Shown here: piece after piece, positions 36,739 through 47,277 of the stretch | Position numbering within the stretch: the stretch's first letter is position 1 | Layout: each line of letters opens with the position of its first letter | Source: Chitinophaga fulva | Lineage (GTDB): Bacteria; Bacteroidota; Bacteroidia; Chitinophagales; Chitinophagaceae | Direction of reading: 5' to 3' | DNA: 64,000 nt | NCBI RefSeq assembly: GCF_012927205.1 | Contig: NZ_JABBGC010000001.1 | Location: forward strand, 2,418,810-2,482,809 | The notes under the pieces: generated by a model | What the model was told of the DNA's origin: nothing | Databases searched by the model: none | The model's input: the letters and a program-made list of their open reading frames with translations, nothing else | Program-made: the position numbers and the translations under genes

Positions 36739-39700
36739 ATGAAAACGAAAGAGCAGCTATTGCCGGAAGGCAAAACCGTGCTAAGGCGTTGCGTAACATT
36801 ATTACTCCTGTTCCTGCTGGCATTTACCGGTACACAGGCCCAGGTTCCACTCCCCGCCACCCGCGTGATCAACAGCACCGGCGGCAATACCGCCAGCGAC
36901 GGGCTCCGGCTCGAAATGGACACCAAAGGCAGAATTCAGGTGTTCCGCAATGGTAAAACAGATTCCTATGTGGCCAACGGCGAAAAAGGATACGGTGACT
37001 ACATCCGGGTGAAGCACAGCACCAGCCCCATGACTGACCTGCAAAGCCTGGATACCAATATTTGTTACATCTCCCCCGTGATTGGAAACGGTACTCCGGC
37101 CTCCCCTTACAGAGTTTTCGTCTTTAATAAAATATATGATAAGAAAACACAGACAGGTCCGGATGTGGAACTGCCGATTTATATCACCCGCGCTTACACA
37201 TATATAGCACCCAACAAATATTTCACGGTCGACTATTCATTTAATGGTAACAACATTGGTTATGACCTGATGATTTACCAGGAAGAACACCTGGCCATGC
37301 AGCAAACAACCAATTTTGCTTACGATCCGGGAAATGACTACCAGGCAGGTGTTCCCGGATACTGCGTGAGGGGATTTAAACAAAATGGTGCAACCGGATA
37401 TGTAGGGGCTTACCATAAGCCCAATGATTGCAGCGTGTCACAGCCCTATACGCATGGGTTTCTTTCCGCTAACGCTTCGGGATTTATCAGCTATACCCTC
37501 CCAAACCAGACTGGCCTTCCGGGGGATTTTCAGGGTTCATCCCCATTGAATACCTTTCCTTATGACAACAGTATCGGAACTCCTTATGTGGATGGTTTTG
37601 ACAGGATGTTGTGTGTGCAAACGGCCTTGAGAAACAAACTGGCTGGTAAAACGTTCGGTACCCGTATTGCAGTGGGCTATGGCGATCTGGACGCTACTCC
37701 GCCACCGCCGCCGGCCACGGCTTCCTATGCAGACTATGATGCCATATATACCGCCATTCAGGGCGCTACCTCCAATAACAGTACAGCCGTTACCGTCCAA
37801 TTTGCCGGCGATGCCGGTGATAACGAAGGTAACGCCGGCAACGACCACGCGCCGCAAAGCCTGAAACTGAAAGTGACCGGTGGTGTCCTCACCACGCCCG
37901 TTTACGCAGAAATGAAAGTAGTGGCTGTTGGCGGTGAACTACACCCCGCAGTGGACGGTCAGGACTTCACCTATGAAATGGGCTTTATCATTCCGGCCAG
38001 AGACTATACACAAGCTGCTAATCAACTGGTGCCGGTCACCAATGTGATCATCAAAGGCAATAACAAACTGGAATACAGCCGTAAGCTCACCCTCCAGTTG
38101 CAGGATATCACCTGTAATGCACTGGTGCAACTAGGCGCCACCAAACAAGCTACCTACACCATTATTGATGATGAAGACCGTACGCTGACCATCAACTTTG
38201 CGCAAACGACCGTCAAAGAAGGCGATCCTAAGCTCGTTGGTACCATCTCCCTGCCTGGCGCTACCACGGTAACAGAAGATACCTATGTAGACCTGTCCGT
38301 TCTCAGCGGCAATACCGCCACCCCGGATGTGGACTTCACCATGGATAAAAAAGTGCTGATCGCTAATGGTACGGGCAGCGCTAATATCGAGATTGTAGCC
38401 AAAACTGACCTGGTACTTGAAGCCAGCGAGACGTTCAAAATACAAGGTGACGCTAATGTGCTGGGCCAGGCTAAAACAGCTGCCGGGCCGGTCATCACTA
38501 TTACAGATGATACCCGTAACCACGACGAGAATATTACTTTAGGCGTTACCGTTACCCCTGCAGACCCTGATCCCGCCTATCCTGCCCTGACATTCAAGGA
38601 AGGATATAACAATGGTATCATTAATGTTAGTCTGCCGGCAGGTGTATCTACGGACATACCCATTACCGTTACCCTGGCGAAAGGTGGTACGGCTACAGAC
38701 AATACAGACTACACCCTGACAGTGCCTGCCAATACCATCAATGGCAACACGCCCATCAGTGGTATCCTTAACCTGATAAACGATGGCAGAATAGAGGGAG
38801 ATGAAACCATCGCCCTTACCGCCACTGTCACTGACGGCAGCGCTACCGCGTTTAAGATGACGCCGGCCACTATCACCATTAAAGATGCGCAGCTGCCACT
38901 CACGGCACCGGCTACACTCCACCTCTCCACCAATGATATTAATGAAGGTGACCCCACCGGCGCCAATTGCTGGATAGAGCTGCCTGCCGGGATCGTTGCC
39001 ACCGACGTAGCACTGAATTTCGATATTTCCACCGCTGCCGGCACCACCGCGCAAACAGGTACCTATACCGGTTTACCTGTTTCCATGACCATTCCCGCTG
39101 GCACGAAAGCATCTGTACCACAGACCATCACGGCAGCTGCCAACCTGGTACTGGAAGATGACCGCGCCCTGGTGATCCATGCCGCCCCGGCTGCCAGCAC
39201 CATAGCAGGCATTACCACCGGTGCAGATGTAACGCTTAACATCCACGATAAAACAGATGCCTCCGGGGCATCCTTAACAATAGCGCCGGTTACCAGTCCG
39301 CTGACAGAAGGACAAGCCACGCCCTTTACCATCACAATGTCCGGTGGATACAGCTCCGCTAAAAATATCAAGATCGCACTGGCGGCCAACCCTACAGGTA
39401 CAGAGGCCAGCGCGACAGACTATACGCTGGTGAACGAGATAGAACTGCCTGCTTACACTATCGGTACTTACACTACCCCGGGCAATGTGCTGACGGCCGC
39501 TCCCGATATGGTGATCGAGAAAGATGAAGCGCTAGTGATCACCGGTACCAATGCCACCTATCATAATATTACCGGTGCCACCGTCACCATCAATGACGCC
39601 ACCAGAAGGAATACAGCCAATACCAAAGTAACCCTGGCCGTTCCACAAACGACCATCACGGAAAACAACAGTACCACTATTACGGCTACACTGCCTGCCG

Positions 39701-42700
39701 GTGTTACCACAGAAATTCCTATTAATATTGATTTGAGCAGCATCACCGGCACAGCTACCGTTGATGACTATACGTTGACCGGGCCGCTTCAAATCACTGC
39801 CGTCGCACCAGCGCCGGTAGCCACATTAAACATCATCAAAGATGACCTGGTGGAAAACCAGGAAACCCTGACCATCACACCAGCTATCTCTGATGCTTAT
39901 AGTACCACCTACAGCCTTGATCCGGCTACCCTGGCCTTTACGATCAATGACCGGGAGTATCCGCTGCTGGCCACCAACCCGGTCATCCTCAGCAGTACGC
40001 CTGCTACCATCAAAGAAGGTGACCTGACCGGCGCTACACTGACAGCCACACTGCCCAACAACTGGAAATCGGCTATACCGCTGACTGTACAGCTGGTGAA
40101 AAACAGTGGTTCCACTGCCACCGACGACCGCCACACCTCCATTCTTAATAAACAACTTATCATCCAGTCCACCGGTACTGCCTCCATGCAAATCCTGGCT
40201 ACAGACAACGATGTGCTGGACGATGATGCAGACCTGATCATTGACGGTAACCCCGGTAACACCATATTGCCTGTTACCAGCATCACTATTCATATTGCAG
40301 ATGGTACCATCGATAAACCCGATGCCCGGAAAATTACCCTCACCGCCAGCAAAACGCTGATACCGGAAGGAGAGAAGCTGAGCGTGACCGTTGCCCGACT
40401 GTATACTTCTGCCAAAAAAGTGGCCGTACAGGTATCCATAGACCCTGCATCAGAAGCCAGTCTCGCTAAGAACGACTACTCCGTGATCAACACGCTGCTG
40501 GAACTGGACAAGACTGATAAAACACACACCTACGATGTTATCCAGACCAATACAGATCAGATCCTGGAGAAAGACGAATCGCTGAAGATCATCGCCACGC
40601 TGGCTGGTTATAATGTGAACAACCTGGACCTGCAAATACAGGACCTGACCCGCACCGTTGCCGCTAACCGGGTACTGACACTTACACCGTATAAAACACA
40701 GCATGCCAAAGAAGGTGAAGATGGTACCGTGCATATCGCGCTGCCGGCAGGTGTTACCACAGAAGTGCCTATCAGCCTCACGCTCGCGCAGACCAACGGC
40801 GTGGCTGAAGCAGGAGCGGATTACCTCCTGAGCAATGCCTTCTCCTTTAATAACGCTAACGATACTACGATTGCGCTGAAGATACAGCCTGATAACCTGG
40901 TGGAAGGTCCTGAGAAATTTGAGATCACCACTACCGCCACAGACGCCATCAGCACTTATACCGCTAATGTGTTTGAAGTGAATATTGACGATGCGCAGTA
41001 TCCGCTGACAGCGCCGATCAAGATTATCCGCTCACTGGCAGCCATCGATGAAGGAGGCGCCGGAGCAGCTATCGGCGTGGAACTGCCCAATGGCTGGCAG
41101 GCTGGTCAACCGATCGTTGTTACCATTAATAAAGACGCCGCATCTACCGCTGATGCCATCGACTATAAACCGTTGCCTTTCCCGCTGACCATTACGATCC
41201 CGAAACTGGCCACCGGCGCTACGCACCCGGTACTGCTGGAAGCGGTGAAAGACCTGATCCTGGAAGACGATGAAACGGTAATCCTCACTGGTACTACCGG
41301 AGACGTGAACATGCCGGTGCAGGGAGATGCTGTGGTGATCCTGGACAGAACGCACGACGACCCGGCCACCGGTTATATCCATATTGTCCCGGTAACGCCC
41401 GGTACTGCCGTAAGAGAAGGAGATACCTATACCGCCAAAGTATCACTGGCGCCTGGCGTTACTTCCAGCAAGCCTATCACCGTGTCTCTGTATGCCGGTA
41501 CCGGTACGCAGGCGAAACCGACCGACTACAGCGGGCTGCCGGCACAAGTGACGATCCCTGCCCTGCAACCGGACGTAAACATCTCCGTACATGCGGAGCC
41601 TGATAACATTATCGAAAAGGATGAGTTGTTGCAACTGGTAGCGGCACCGAATAATATGAACGGTATGAAGGGCGACACCCTCAACCTGATCATACAGGAT
41701 GTGACCCGCCTGGACCCGAACAACCTGAAAGTGCAGGTGAAGATTGATTCTACTATCCTGCACGAAGGCAGCAATTCTGCAGTAAAAGTAGGGTTTGTGA
41801 ACAGCCTGATTTCTTCTGAAGAAGACATTGCCATCAATGTTAGCCGTGATGCAGCTTCCACAGCAGATGATGCCGACTACAGCGGCGTACCCGCTTCTAT
41901 AACACTGCCCGCGCTGACTAACAATAAAGTATATACGTTGCAGATGATCAACGACAATGTGCTGGAAGGAGATGAAACCCTGCAACTGAATGCCCAGCTG
42001 GTAACACCTGGTTACACCCTTATTCAGCCGGGATCGGTATTGATACCGGAGACCGGTGACATGAGCGTACACCTGGTAAAAGATAAAGATGCCGCAGAAC
42101 CTGCTACCAACGGCGCTTACATGATTAAACTGCCGGGTACCAGCACCGCTGCCGCTGATGTAAAAGTGGTATTCTATGTCAGCAGCATCGCCGGTACGAC
42201 CAACATCGCACCGATACAGACTTCTGCTACCATCCCACAAGGACAAAACAGTGTATCCGTTCCCGTGAATGTGATCGACAACCTGGTCATTGAAGGTGAT
42301 GAAGAAGTGAAAGCCGCCCTGATGCTGGCGCAGATGAAACGGTTCAATAAGAACATCGGTTTTGATGTAAATGACCTTGACACCGTGCGCATGACGGTTT
42401 TTGATGACGAAAGTTATGCTACCGGCCCTAAAGCTACCGCCCGTGAAATGATGGTAGAAAAAACAGCCGATGCAGCTGAGCCTAATACGCCGGGTTATTT
42501 CAGGGTACACTTCACAGACACCAAGCTGTCAGCCGTGAAAGATGTGACCGTGACCTATCAGGTGAGTGGCAATGCAACGCCGGATGTCCGCTACCGCAAA
42601 CTCAATGGCACCACCGTGATTCCGGCAGGTAAAAACTATGCGGATATCCTGGTGGACCCGATTGACAACTCCATCGTGGAAGGTGATGAAAATGTACAGG

Positions 42701-44061
42701 TGCAGCTGAAAACGATCGCAGGCAACATTCCGGGTGTCACCTGGCCGCTGTCTGCCCAGTCACAGGCTGATGTGCTGATACACGATAACGACACGCTGGT
42801 GGTATCTGTCATCAATGACGGGCTGCCGGTAGATGAAGGCAAACCTGTTACTTTCAGCATCCGTGCTGTGAATACGGCCGCGCGTGACCTGCCTGTCCGC
42901 TTCCAGGTAGAGCAGGATGCCGCACGCAGCTTCACCGCTGCCGGCGCCACCGTGAATGGCAATACCATCACAGTGGTGTTACCAGCGCTCCGGACTTCAC
43001 AAGACTTTACCCTGACAGCAGTAGATAATGATACCAACGATGATGACGGTTTCCTGAAAACGACCATCCTGCCGTATGTAAGTGGCAGCGGTACGCCGAT
43101 CTATAAAGCAGGGGCTAACGCTTCCGCACAAACGATCATCCATGACAATGACCCATTGACACTGGCGTTTGCTGCCGAGAAATTCAGCGTGAAAGAAGGA
43201 AACAAAGGAGAAAACACACCGCTCAAATTTGTGGTGAAAATGAACCGGAGAAGTTCAAGGGATATCACTATCAACTATGATTTTGAAGAGTCCACAGAGG
43301 GCGTAAGTTACCCTTACCTGGATTTCAAAGCCACTCCGGGCAAGGACTTCGACAATACCATCAAACAGGCGAAAATACCTGCGTTCCAGTCAGAAGGAGC
43401 CGTAGTGGTGAACATCATCGGGGATGATGCTTTTGAACAGAACGAAACATTTATTGTGAAGATGCAGACCGTATCTGTGGCTTCCGGTCAGAATACCCCG
43501 GTAATGGGTGATCCTGTTAAAGCCACTGGTGTTATCCTCAACGATGACCCGATGTGCAAAACCTGCGATACAGATGGTGATGGTTTGACAGACGAACAGG
43601 AAGACATTAACGGCAACGGCGATCCGTTTGATGATGATACAGATAACGATGGTATCCCCAACTTCCTCGACCTCGATTCTGATGGCGACGGCGTTCCGGA
43701 TTCCGTAAGCCGCTTCCATCTCGACAACAACCGCAAGATCGACTACCTCGACGGACGTGACGGTAAGATCAAGGTGCATCCTGCCATCTCTCCGAACAAC
43801 GACGGACAGGGCAATGACCTGATGTATATCCAGAACATCGAGAAGTTCCCGAAAAATGAAGTAGTGGTATTTAACCGTTGGGGCGGTACCGTGTTCAAAA
43901 CAAGTAATTACGATAATAAATCCAACAGTTTCAAAGGCAAGTCCAATACCGGTGGCCAGTCAGGCGCTGATGTGCCCGACGGCTCTTACTTCTACCAGAT
44001 ACAAATCTGGGTGGAAGGCAGGGTAGAACGGTATACCGGATTTATTGTCATCAAACGTTGA
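36739..44061 (+). CDS. Giant Calx-beta repeat surface protein with T9SS type-B C-terminal domain
   Basis: 2440-residue predicted cell-surface protein. A signal peptide (RRCVTLLLLFLLAFTGTQAQ) is followed by a unique N-terminal region of about 300 residues, then about 15 Calx-beta-like modules of ~115 residues (pattern xEGD ... LEGDETL ... IxDxx). These lead to thrombospondin-type-3-like calcium sites (residues ~2277-2324, DTDGDGLTDEQEDINGNGD and following) and a C-terminal CHU_C/gliding-motility-associated domain (ISPNNDGQGNDLMYI ... FNRWGGTVF ... GSYFYQIQIW ... GFIVIKR). Such C-terminal domains are type-B T9SS export signals. ATG 36739 is preferred because it gives the best signal peptide. 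Earlier starts are at 36718 (ATG) and 36676 (TTG). Likely an adhesin or filament of the SprB kind. Confidence 0.88.
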   Translation: MKTKEQLLPEGKTVLRRCVTLLLLFLLAFTGTQAQVPLPATRVINSTGGNTASDGLRLEMDTKGRIQVFRNGKTDSYVANGEKGYGDYIRVKHSTSPMTDLQSLDTNICYISPVIGNGTPASPYRVFVFNKIYDKKTQTGPDVELPIYITRAYTYIAPNKYFTVDYSFNGNNIGYDLMIYQEEHLAMQQTTNFAYDPGNDYQAGVPGYCVRGFKQNGATGYVGAYHKPNDCSVSQPYTHGFLSANASGFISYTLPNQTGLPGDFQGSSPLNTFPYDNSIGTPYVDGFDRMLCVQTALRNKLAGKTFGTRIAVGYGDLDATPPPPPATASYADYDAIYTAIQGATSNNSTAVTVQFAGDAGDNEGNAGNDHAPQSLKLKVTGGVLTTPVYAEMKVVAVGGELHPAVDGQDFTYEMGFIIPARDYTQAANQLVPVTNVIIKGNNKLEYSRKLTLQLQDITCNALVQLGATKQATYTIIDDEDRTLTINFAQTTVKEGDPKLVGTISLPGATTVTEDTYVDLSVLSGNTATPDVDFTMDKKVLIANGTGSANIEIVAKTDLVLEASETFKIQGDANVLGQAKTAAGPVITITDDTRNHDENITLGVTVTPADPDPAYPALTFKEGYNNGIINVSLPAGVSTDIPITVTLAKGGTATDNTDYTLTVPANTINGNTPISGILNLINDGRIEGDETIALTATVTDGSATAFKMTPATITIKDAQLPLTAPATLHLSTNDINEGDPTGANCWIELPAGIVATDVALNFDISTAAGTTAQTGTYTGLPVSMTIPAGTKASVPQTITAAANLVLEDDRALVIHAAPAASTIAGITTGADVTLNIHDKTDASGASLTIAPVTSPLTEGQATPFTITMSGGYSSAKNIKIALAANPTGTEASATDYTLVNEIELPAYTIGTYTTPGNVLTAAPDMVIEKDEALVITGTNATYHNITGATVTINDATRRNTANTKVTLAVPQTTITENNSTTITATLPAGVTTEIPINIDLSSITGTATVDDYTLTGPLQITAVAPAPVATLNIIKDDLVENQETLTITPAISDAYSTTYSLDPATLAFTINDREYPLLATNPVILSSTPATIKEGDLTGATLTATLPNNWKSAIPLTVQLVKNSGSTATDDRHTSILNKQLIIQSTGTASMQILATDNDVLDDDADLIIDGNPGNTILPVTSITIHIADGTIDKPDARKITLTASKTLIPEGEKLSVTVARLYTSAKKVAVQVSIDPASEASLAKNDYSVINTLLELDKTDKTHTYDVIQTNTDQILEKDESLKIIATLAGYNVNNLDLQIQDLTRTVAANRVLTLTPYKTQHAKEGEDGTVHIALPAGVTTEVPISLTLAQTNGVAEAGADYLLSNAFSFNNANDTTIALKIQPDNLVEGPEKFEITTTATDAISTYTANVFEVNIDDAQYPLTAPIKIIRSLAAIDEGGAGAAIGVELPNGWQAGQPIVVTINKDAASTADAIDYKPLPFPLTITIPKLATGATHPVLLEAVKDLILEDDETVILTGTTGDVNMPVQGDAVVILDRTHDDPATGYIHIVPVTPGTAVREGDTYTAKVSLAPGVTSSKPITVSLYAGTGTQAKPTDYSGLPAQVTIPALQPDVNISVHAEPDNIIEKDELLQLVAAPNNMNGMKGDTLNLIIQDVTRLDPNNLKVQVKIDSTILHEGSNSAVKVGFVNSLISSEEDIAINVSRDAASTADDADYSGVPASITLPALTNNKVYTLQMINDNVLEGDETLQLNAQLVTPGYTLIQPGSVLIPETGDMSVHLVKDKDAAEPATNGAYMIKLPGTSTAAADVKVVFYVSSIAGTTNIAPIQTSATIPQGQNSVSVPVNVIDNLVIEGDEEVKAALMLAQMKRFNKNIGFDVNDLDTVRMTVFDDESYATGPKATAREMMVEKTADAAEPNTPGYFRVHFTDTKLSAVKDVTVTYQVSGNATPDVRYRKLNGTTVIPAGKNYADILVDPIDNSIVEGDENVQVQLKTIAGNIPGVTWPLSAQSQADVLIHDNDTLVVSVINDGLPVDEGKPVTFSIRAVNTAARDLPVRFQVEQDAARSFTAAGATVNGNTITVVLPALRTSQDFTLTAVDNDTNDDDGFLKTTILPYVSGSGTPIYKAGANASAQTIIHDNDPLTLAFAAEKFSVKEGNKGENTPLKFVVKMNRRSSRDITINYDFEESTEGVSYPYLDFKATPGKDFDNTIKQAKIPAFQSEGAVVVNIIGDDAFEQNETFIVKMQTVSVASGQNTPVMGDPVKATGVILNDDPMCKTCDTDGDGLTDEQEDINGNGDPFDDDTDNDGIPNFLDLDSDGDGVPDSVSRFHLDNNRKIDYLDGRDGKIKVHPAISPNNDGQGNDLMYIQNIEKFPKNEVVVFNRWGGTVFKTSNYDNKSNSFKGKSNTGGQSGADVPDGSYFYQIQIWVEGRVERYTGFIVIKR

Positions 44062-44096
44062 GATCATTATTGGTAAAAATATTCAAGCTGATACCT

Positions 44097-45011
44097 ATGA
44101 ACAAGCGACTTATGAAAGCTTTAGGGATTGCTGTAATGTGCTGTTGCTGCTGCCTGAAAGGGTGGGCGCAGCAACAGCCGATCTACTCCCAGTATATGTT
44201 TAACGGGATGATCATTAACCCGGCATACCCTTCTATGGATGAATCCTCCAGCCTCACCGCTGTAGGCCGCAACCAGTGGGTGGGGGTAGATGGCGCGCCT
44301 AAAACAGCTACCGCTTCTTTTTATACGCCACTGAAGGCTACCAATACCAGCCTGGGTGTGTCGCTGATGAATGAGAAGATTACCGTCAATTCTCAGACCG
44401 GCGTGCATTTCAATATATCCCAACGGGTAAAGCTAAACGAAAAGTTATACCTCGCTATGGGCTTAAAGGCAGGTATGTCGCAATTTCGGGAAGACAATGC
44501 TTCCCTGTCTACTTCCGATCCGGTATTTGCCCAGAACCAGAGCTACTGGAAAACAGATGTAGGCTTCGGTTTTATGTTGTTCACCGATCACTTCTTTGTA
44601 GGCATATCTTCTCCTACTTTTAAAAGTTTTGACCTGGGCAACAGTGTCAACAAAGTAGTGGTGCAATCACATTATTTTATTCAATCCGGATACCTTCTGA
44701 CCATTAACGACAACGTAAAACTCAAACCCAATGTGCTATTGAGGATAGTAAAAGGCACGGGCGTGCAGTACGACCTCAATGCAAATATTCTCTTAAAAAA
44801 TCTGGTATGGCTGGGCGCATCCTGGCGTTCCGAAAAAACGATGACCGGTCTTGTACAAGTGCAGCTGAACAAAAACCTGCAACTGGGCTATTCTTACGAT
44901 ACCCCGATGCAGTCAAACCTGAAAGGCGCACAAACAGTTTCCCACGAAATAATGATCAATTATCGTTTTTCCTGGTCCAAATGGAAAGTGGTGGCCCCGC
45001 GGTACTTCTAA
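44097..45011 (+). CDS. PorP/SprF family type IX secretion system membrane protein
   Basis: 304 residues. The signal peptide contains five consecutive cysteines (AVMCCCCCLKGWAQ) and is followed by the family start QQPIYSQYMFNGMIINPAYPSMDES and a beta-barrel with NQWVGVDGAPKTATASFYTPL. PorP/SprF proteins work with PorK/L/M/N-type T9SS machinery, and SprF-like members are needed to secrete or attach adjacent type-B C-terminal-domain proteins. This gene sits 35 bases after exactly such a cargo. ATG 44097 is chosen as the start of the signal peptide. An upstream TTG overlapping the giant gene's stop is less likely. Confidence 0.92.
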   Translation: MNKRLMKALGIAVMCCCCCLKGWAQQQPIYSQYMFNGMIINPAYPSMDESSSLTAVGRNQWVGVDGAPKTATASFYTPLKATNTSLGVSLMNEKITVNSQTGVHFNISQRVKLNEKLYLAMGLKAGMSQFREDNASLSTSDPVFAQNQSYWKTDVGFGFMLFTDHFFVGISSPTFKSFDLGNSVNKVVVQSHYFIQSGYLLTINDNVKLKPNVLLRIVKGTGVQYDLNANILLKNLVWLGASWRSEKTMTGLVQVQLNKNLQLGYSYDTPMQSNLKGAQTVSHEIMINYRFSWSKWKVVAPRYF

Positions 45012-45021
45012 AAAAAATGTT

Positions 45022-47241
45022 ATGAAAACCCGATTCACGGAACGAATGCGAAATTACCAAGTTGGCCGCCTGGTGTTTTTCCTGGGTGTGCTGATCATGA
45101 CTGGCTCCTGCTCTTTTGTTAAAGACCATACTTCCGGTAGTATGGGAAGCATGTCTAAAGTAAGAAGGGCAGAACGGTCATTTAAAAGACAGGAATATGA
45201 AAGGGCGATATCGCTTTGTAATGATGTGATTAACAATACTGGTAATGAAGATGCCCGTCGGCAGGCGAAGTTCCAGTTGGCCCGCATTTATTTTGAGACG
45301 CGGCAGTTTGAAAAAACTGTCAGCCTTTATGATGAGCTCCTCTATAAACCCAGCGATGATGTGCTGGTGTCTGACGTGACCACTTATATCGACCTGCTGA
45401 AACGCACCGGGAGAGTGGAAAAAGCGCGCCAGATCAGTGAAGTGTATGCCAAAAATTATAAAAACAACGCCCGCTTCACTAATCTACAGGAATCCCTGGT
45501 GAATTATTATAACTTCTTTAACCGTGATTCCCTCCGGAATGTAAAGGTTGACAGTCTCCGGCTTAGCTTGCCCGGATATCAGTACGGACTGGCTTTGTAT
45601 AAAGACAACATTGTTTTTCTTTCCAATGATTTTAAGAAGAATGAAGCCCAGTCTTTCTACACCAATTCCAAACTGTACATGATTTCGGAAGATGGTATTG
45701 AGCCGTTCAATAACAGCCTGAAAGGTATTTTACAGGTAGGGCCGGCATCTTTCTATGATCAGGGAAAGCGGGTGATTTACACCTCTAACCGGTTTACCGA
45801 CGTTAAAAACGATAAAAATTCCTTTATCAATTATAACAACGGCACGCAACTGTTGACCGCTACCTATCAGGAAAATCACGATGCGTGGAGCAAGCCGGTA
45901 CCGGTAAAACTGGGTAAATCTTCAGAATCCTGGTCTTTCCTGCATCCGTCAGTTGCTTCAAACGGTAAACGTTTGTACTTTGCGTCCGATATGCCTGGCG
46001 GTCAGGGTGGTACAGATATCTACTACGCTGACTGGGATAAGACGGAGAAACACTGGAAAGCGCCTGTGAACATGGGCCCGAAGGTAAATACCAACGGCAA
46101 TGAACTGTATCCGTTTATTGTGGGAGACAAATTGTTTTTTGCTTCCAACGGTTTACGGGGCTTCGGTGGACTGGACATATTCATGATCGATCTGAAGACA
46201 GCAGAGGAAGGGCCGGTTCACCTGCCTTATCCTGTGAATACGCAGTTTGATGATCTGAATGCAGTGCTGGATGAATCCAAATTGTTATTATACTTTACAT
46301 CGGACCGTTCCGGTGTACATGATAATGACCATATCTATGTGCTGAATCTGAAGAAGAATCCTTTGAAACAACTGGGACTGCCTTATCCCGGCAAGCCGGT
46401 AAATGACGAAGACAAAGTGCCTTATACCATGACGCAGGCGGACAACCGTCAACAGCTGACTTTAGTAGGGGATAAAACCTATGATAACCTGTCTCCCGTT
46501 GTGAAAACGGAAGACAAGCCTGCTGCACCTGCAGTGGCCAGTACAGCCGTTCCCGTTAGTACCTCTGCCCGTGAAGTAAAGGAATATACAGATAATATAG
46601 TGGATAGTTCTCCGGAGATGATACCCTGGCAGAACCTGGCCCATCCTGCGGCTGCCGTTGCGACTACCGCCGCAACCGGTACTGCCACCGCCGCGCCGAA
46701 CTATGGACAGCGGACCGTTGGCGGTCAGCCGGAGCAGCTCAGCTGGCAGACATCAGCTGCCGCACCGGGGCGTCCTTCGTCTGCCGTAAAAAATAATGTA
46801 CAGGCAGACAGCGCGGTCATTCACGTGAGCGCCTATACGTTATCTGCCGACAGTACCACCCGTGTGCATGCATCCCTGTGGAGCGTACCAGGGGCCGTTT
46901 ATTTCGATCTTAATTCCTATATCCCGCAGGACAAGGAATGGAGCAAGCTGGATTCCATTTTCTATATCTGGAAAGCTCAGCCCAAACGGATGATCATCGT
47001 TAACGGGCATGCAGACATTATCGGAACAGAAAAATACAACCTTGCCCTGTCTAAAAACCGGGCGGTGTATATCCAGGAATGCCTGCTCAGTCGTGGTGTA
47101 GAAGCCGGTCGTATCCGTATCAACTATTTCGGGTCTACCCGGCCCGTACTGGTTGCCAGTCAGTATAAACTGGATTCCGACCGGGAGAAGTTCATCCTGC
47201 AACAGGGCGTGAACAGACGGTGTGAGATCACCATACAATAA
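45022..47241 (+). CDS. TPR/PD40/OmpA-family lipoprotein
   Basis: 739 residues. A lipoprotein signal ends at Cys30 (LGVLIMTGSCS). TPR-like helices (residues ~45-160, AERSFKRQEYERAISLCNDV and following) precede a PD40/WD40-like propeller (YFASDMPGGQGGTDIYYAD; LFFASNGLRGFGGLDIFMID; LLYFTSDRSGVHDNDHIYV). A low-complexity Ala/Thr/Pro linker (~500-610) leads to a C-terminal OmpA-like peptidoglycan-binding domain (VNGHADIIGTEKYNLALSKNRA). The layout resembles T9SS-associated PorE-type proteins that anchor the complex to peptidoglycan. It lies 10 bases after the PorP/SprF gene in the same operon. Confidence 0.88.
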   Translation: MKTRFTERMRNYQVGRLVFFLGVLIMTGSCSFVKDHTSGSMGSMSKVRRAERSFKRQEYERAISLCNDVINNTGNEDARRQAKFQLARIYFETRQFEKTVSLYDELLYKPSDDVLVSDVTTYIDLLKRTGRVEKARQISEVYAKNYKNNARFTNLQESLVNYYNFFNRDSLRNVKVDSLRLSLPGYQYGLALYKDNIVFLSNDFKKNEAQSFYTNSKLYMISEDGIEPFNNSLKGILQVGPASFYDQGKRVIYTSNRFTDVKNDKNSFINYNNGTQLLTATYQENHDAWSKPVPVKLGKSSESWSFLHPSVASNGKRLYFASDMPGGQGGTDIYYADWDKTEKHWKAPVNMGPKVNTNGNELYPFIVGDKLFFASNGLRGFGGLDIFMIDLKTAEEGPVHLPYPVNTQFDDLNAVLDESKLLLYFTSDRSGVHDNDHIYVLNLKKNPLKQLGLPYPGKPVNDEDKVPYTMTQADNRQQLTLVGDKTYDNLSPVVKTEDKPAAPAVASTAVPVSTSAREVKEYTDNIVDSSPEMIPWQNLAHPAAAVATTAATGTATAAPNYGQRTVGGQPEQLSWQTSAAAPGRPSSAVKNNVQADSAVIHVSAYTLSADSTTRVHASLWSVPGAVYFDLNSYIPQDKEWSKLDSIFYIWKAQPKRMIIVNGHADIIGTEKYNLALSKNRAVYIQECLLSRGVEAGRIRINYFGSTRPVLVASQYKLDSDREKFILQQGVNRRCEITIQ

Positions 47242-47277
47242 AACGATTTTTTTTATTGCGTATATCAAACTAACAAA

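Noticed and set aside
41443..42510. Open frame of 355 codons on the minus strand inside the giant surface gene
   Set aside because: Antisense to repetitive Calx-beta coding sequence. No family resemblance, and the sense frame is complete and modular.
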